From the NCBI RefSeq assembly GCF_002847505.1, contig NZ_MXAV01000008.1:19341-83340 (forward strand): 64,000 bases of DNA. Reading direction: 5' to 3'. This document shows positions 63,599 through 64,000 of the stretch, piece after piece. The stretch is from Acidithiobacillus marinus. Lineage in GTDB: Bacteria > Pseudomonadota > Gammaproteobacteria > Acidithiobacillales > Acidithiobacillaceae. Within the stretch, counting starts at the first letter, position 1, and every line of letters starts with the position of its first letter. A program made the translations under genes and the position numbers. The notes beneath the pieces are model-generated. The model made no database searches. It had not been told where the DNA came from and saw nothing but the letters and a program-made list of their open reading frames with translations.

Positions 63599-64000
63599 CT
63601 AACCCAGACGCCGCTTGATGGATCTCACTTTCCGCCATAACCAAGTAAGGGGGGACAAAATTTTTAAGCCCTTATTACTAAAATCAACCAGATTGTTCGC
63701 CCATGGAGGGGTCTGTGAGAGTTGCGCGTAATTCCAATCCAAGTGTTTGTGTAAATCATCGACTCGATTGTGTAAGTTATGGATTTGAGCATTCATTTGC
63801 TCTTCAATCTGCTGCATTCGTGACGACATCAGGTGCAGCAGAGCCAAACGGCTTGGGTCGTTCTGAATATAAGAACGCGCCATGGCGTTGCGGTACATCA
63901 CCTGATAGTCCAGGTGCTTATTTAAGCCGGCATGGACCGAATTTCCATAAATAGCACCTGCATGTTTTCTGTGATGATAATAACTCAGGTCTGGTTCCTC
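63599..64000 (-). CDS. Partial gene at the window edge, coiled-coil C-terminus
   Basis: The frame is open to the window end, so only the last 133 residues are seen. The visible part starts EEPDLSYYHHRKHAGAIYGN and contains a heptad-like stretch QQIEEQMNAQIHNLHNRVDD followed by LHKHLDWNYAQL, and a basic C-terminus. No family can be assigned from this end alone. Position suggests another glycan-synthesis gene; coiled-coil tails of this type occur on methyltransferases and glycosyltransferases of such loci. Confidence 0.6.
   Translation of the reverse strand, partial: EEPDLSYYHHRKHAGAIYGNSVHAGLNKHLDYQVMYRNAMARSYIQNDPSRLALLHLMSSRMQQIEEQMNAQIHNLHNRVDDLHKHLDWNYAQLSQTPPWANNLVDFSNKGLKILSPLTWLWRKVRSIKRRLG

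Noticed and set aside
1..64000. tRNA, rRNA and CRISPR search by eye
   Set aside because: No cloverleaf with a T-loop GTTCGA-type match, no rRNA-like block and no regularly spaced repeat was found.

Overview
The window reads as a chromosomal segment of an acidophilic sulfur- or iron-oxidising proteobacterium, most probably Acidithiobacillus or a close relative. This is inferred from a cytochrome bo3-type quinol oxidase operon that also carries ctaA- and ctaB-like genes, a large DUF1641-type repeat protein, gammaproteobacterial gene orders such as zapA-ssrS-fau and rplY-pth-ychF, and moderate GC content. No rRNA or tRNA gene, CRISPR array or replication origin was seen.

Layout. 0.2-7.7 kb: oxidase operon cyoABCD, then heme A synthase-like and heme O synthase genes and an MFS transporter. 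7.7-13.6 kb (minus strand): carA-carB-greA, then uppP. carA has an intrinsic-terminator-like hairpin in its leader. 13.8-17.9 kb: a lipoprotein, then an AT-rich two-gene cassette of unknown function whose first gene is split by a 1.54-kb IS with a 9-bp target duplication. 17.9-25.8 kb: tspO, a YgjP-type metalloprotease, yceI, marR with an EmrB-type exporter, uspA, agmatine deiminase, rsuA, two Nudix genes and yidB. 25.9-31.6 kb: minus-strand mrdA-rplY-pth-ychF, divergent from a small coiled-coil gene, zapA, 6S RNA and fau. 31.6-37.5 kb: minus-strand pcm-hydrolase-M61 peptidase-LysE, then an MCE protein with a lipoprotein. 37.0-44.2 kb (minus strand): proS-uspA, L,D-transpeptidase, nth-FIST, a His-rich small protein and glgA. 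44.3-49.4 kb: an orphan WaaA-like C-terminal domain, DoxX, an exported truncated haemoglobin, a lipoprotein hydrolase, the DUF1641-type repeat protein and DUF1841. 49.4-53.9 kb: pepF, fumC and a DAHP synthase gene.

The chromosomal backbone stops after the DAHP synthase. From 53.9 to 58.8 kb there is a dense patch of toxin-antitoxin modules, intact and decayed: two RHH/ParE pairs, one Xre/MbcA-RES pair, relBE with a truncated toxin, frameshifted vapBC, a lone BrnA-like antitoxin, two different pieces of mazF, a HigA tail and a short ParE-junction fragment. A 75-bp direct repeat lies next to each mazF piece. From 58.9 kb to the end follow two paralogous two-domain (GT4 + GT2) glycosyltransferases and the end of a third gene, probably part of a surface polysaccharide locus. 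The 53.9-64 kb stretch has the character of a variable genomic island.

For novelty, the best candidates are the IS-interrupted AT-rich cassette (14.6-17.9 kb), the DUF1641 repeat protein, the recombined toxin-antitoxin patch, and regulatory RNA features: the 6S RNA 3' strand positioned as a ribosome-binding site for fau, the carA leader hairpin and the cyoB-cyoC stem-loop. All protein names come from reading motifs by eye; no database search was possible.
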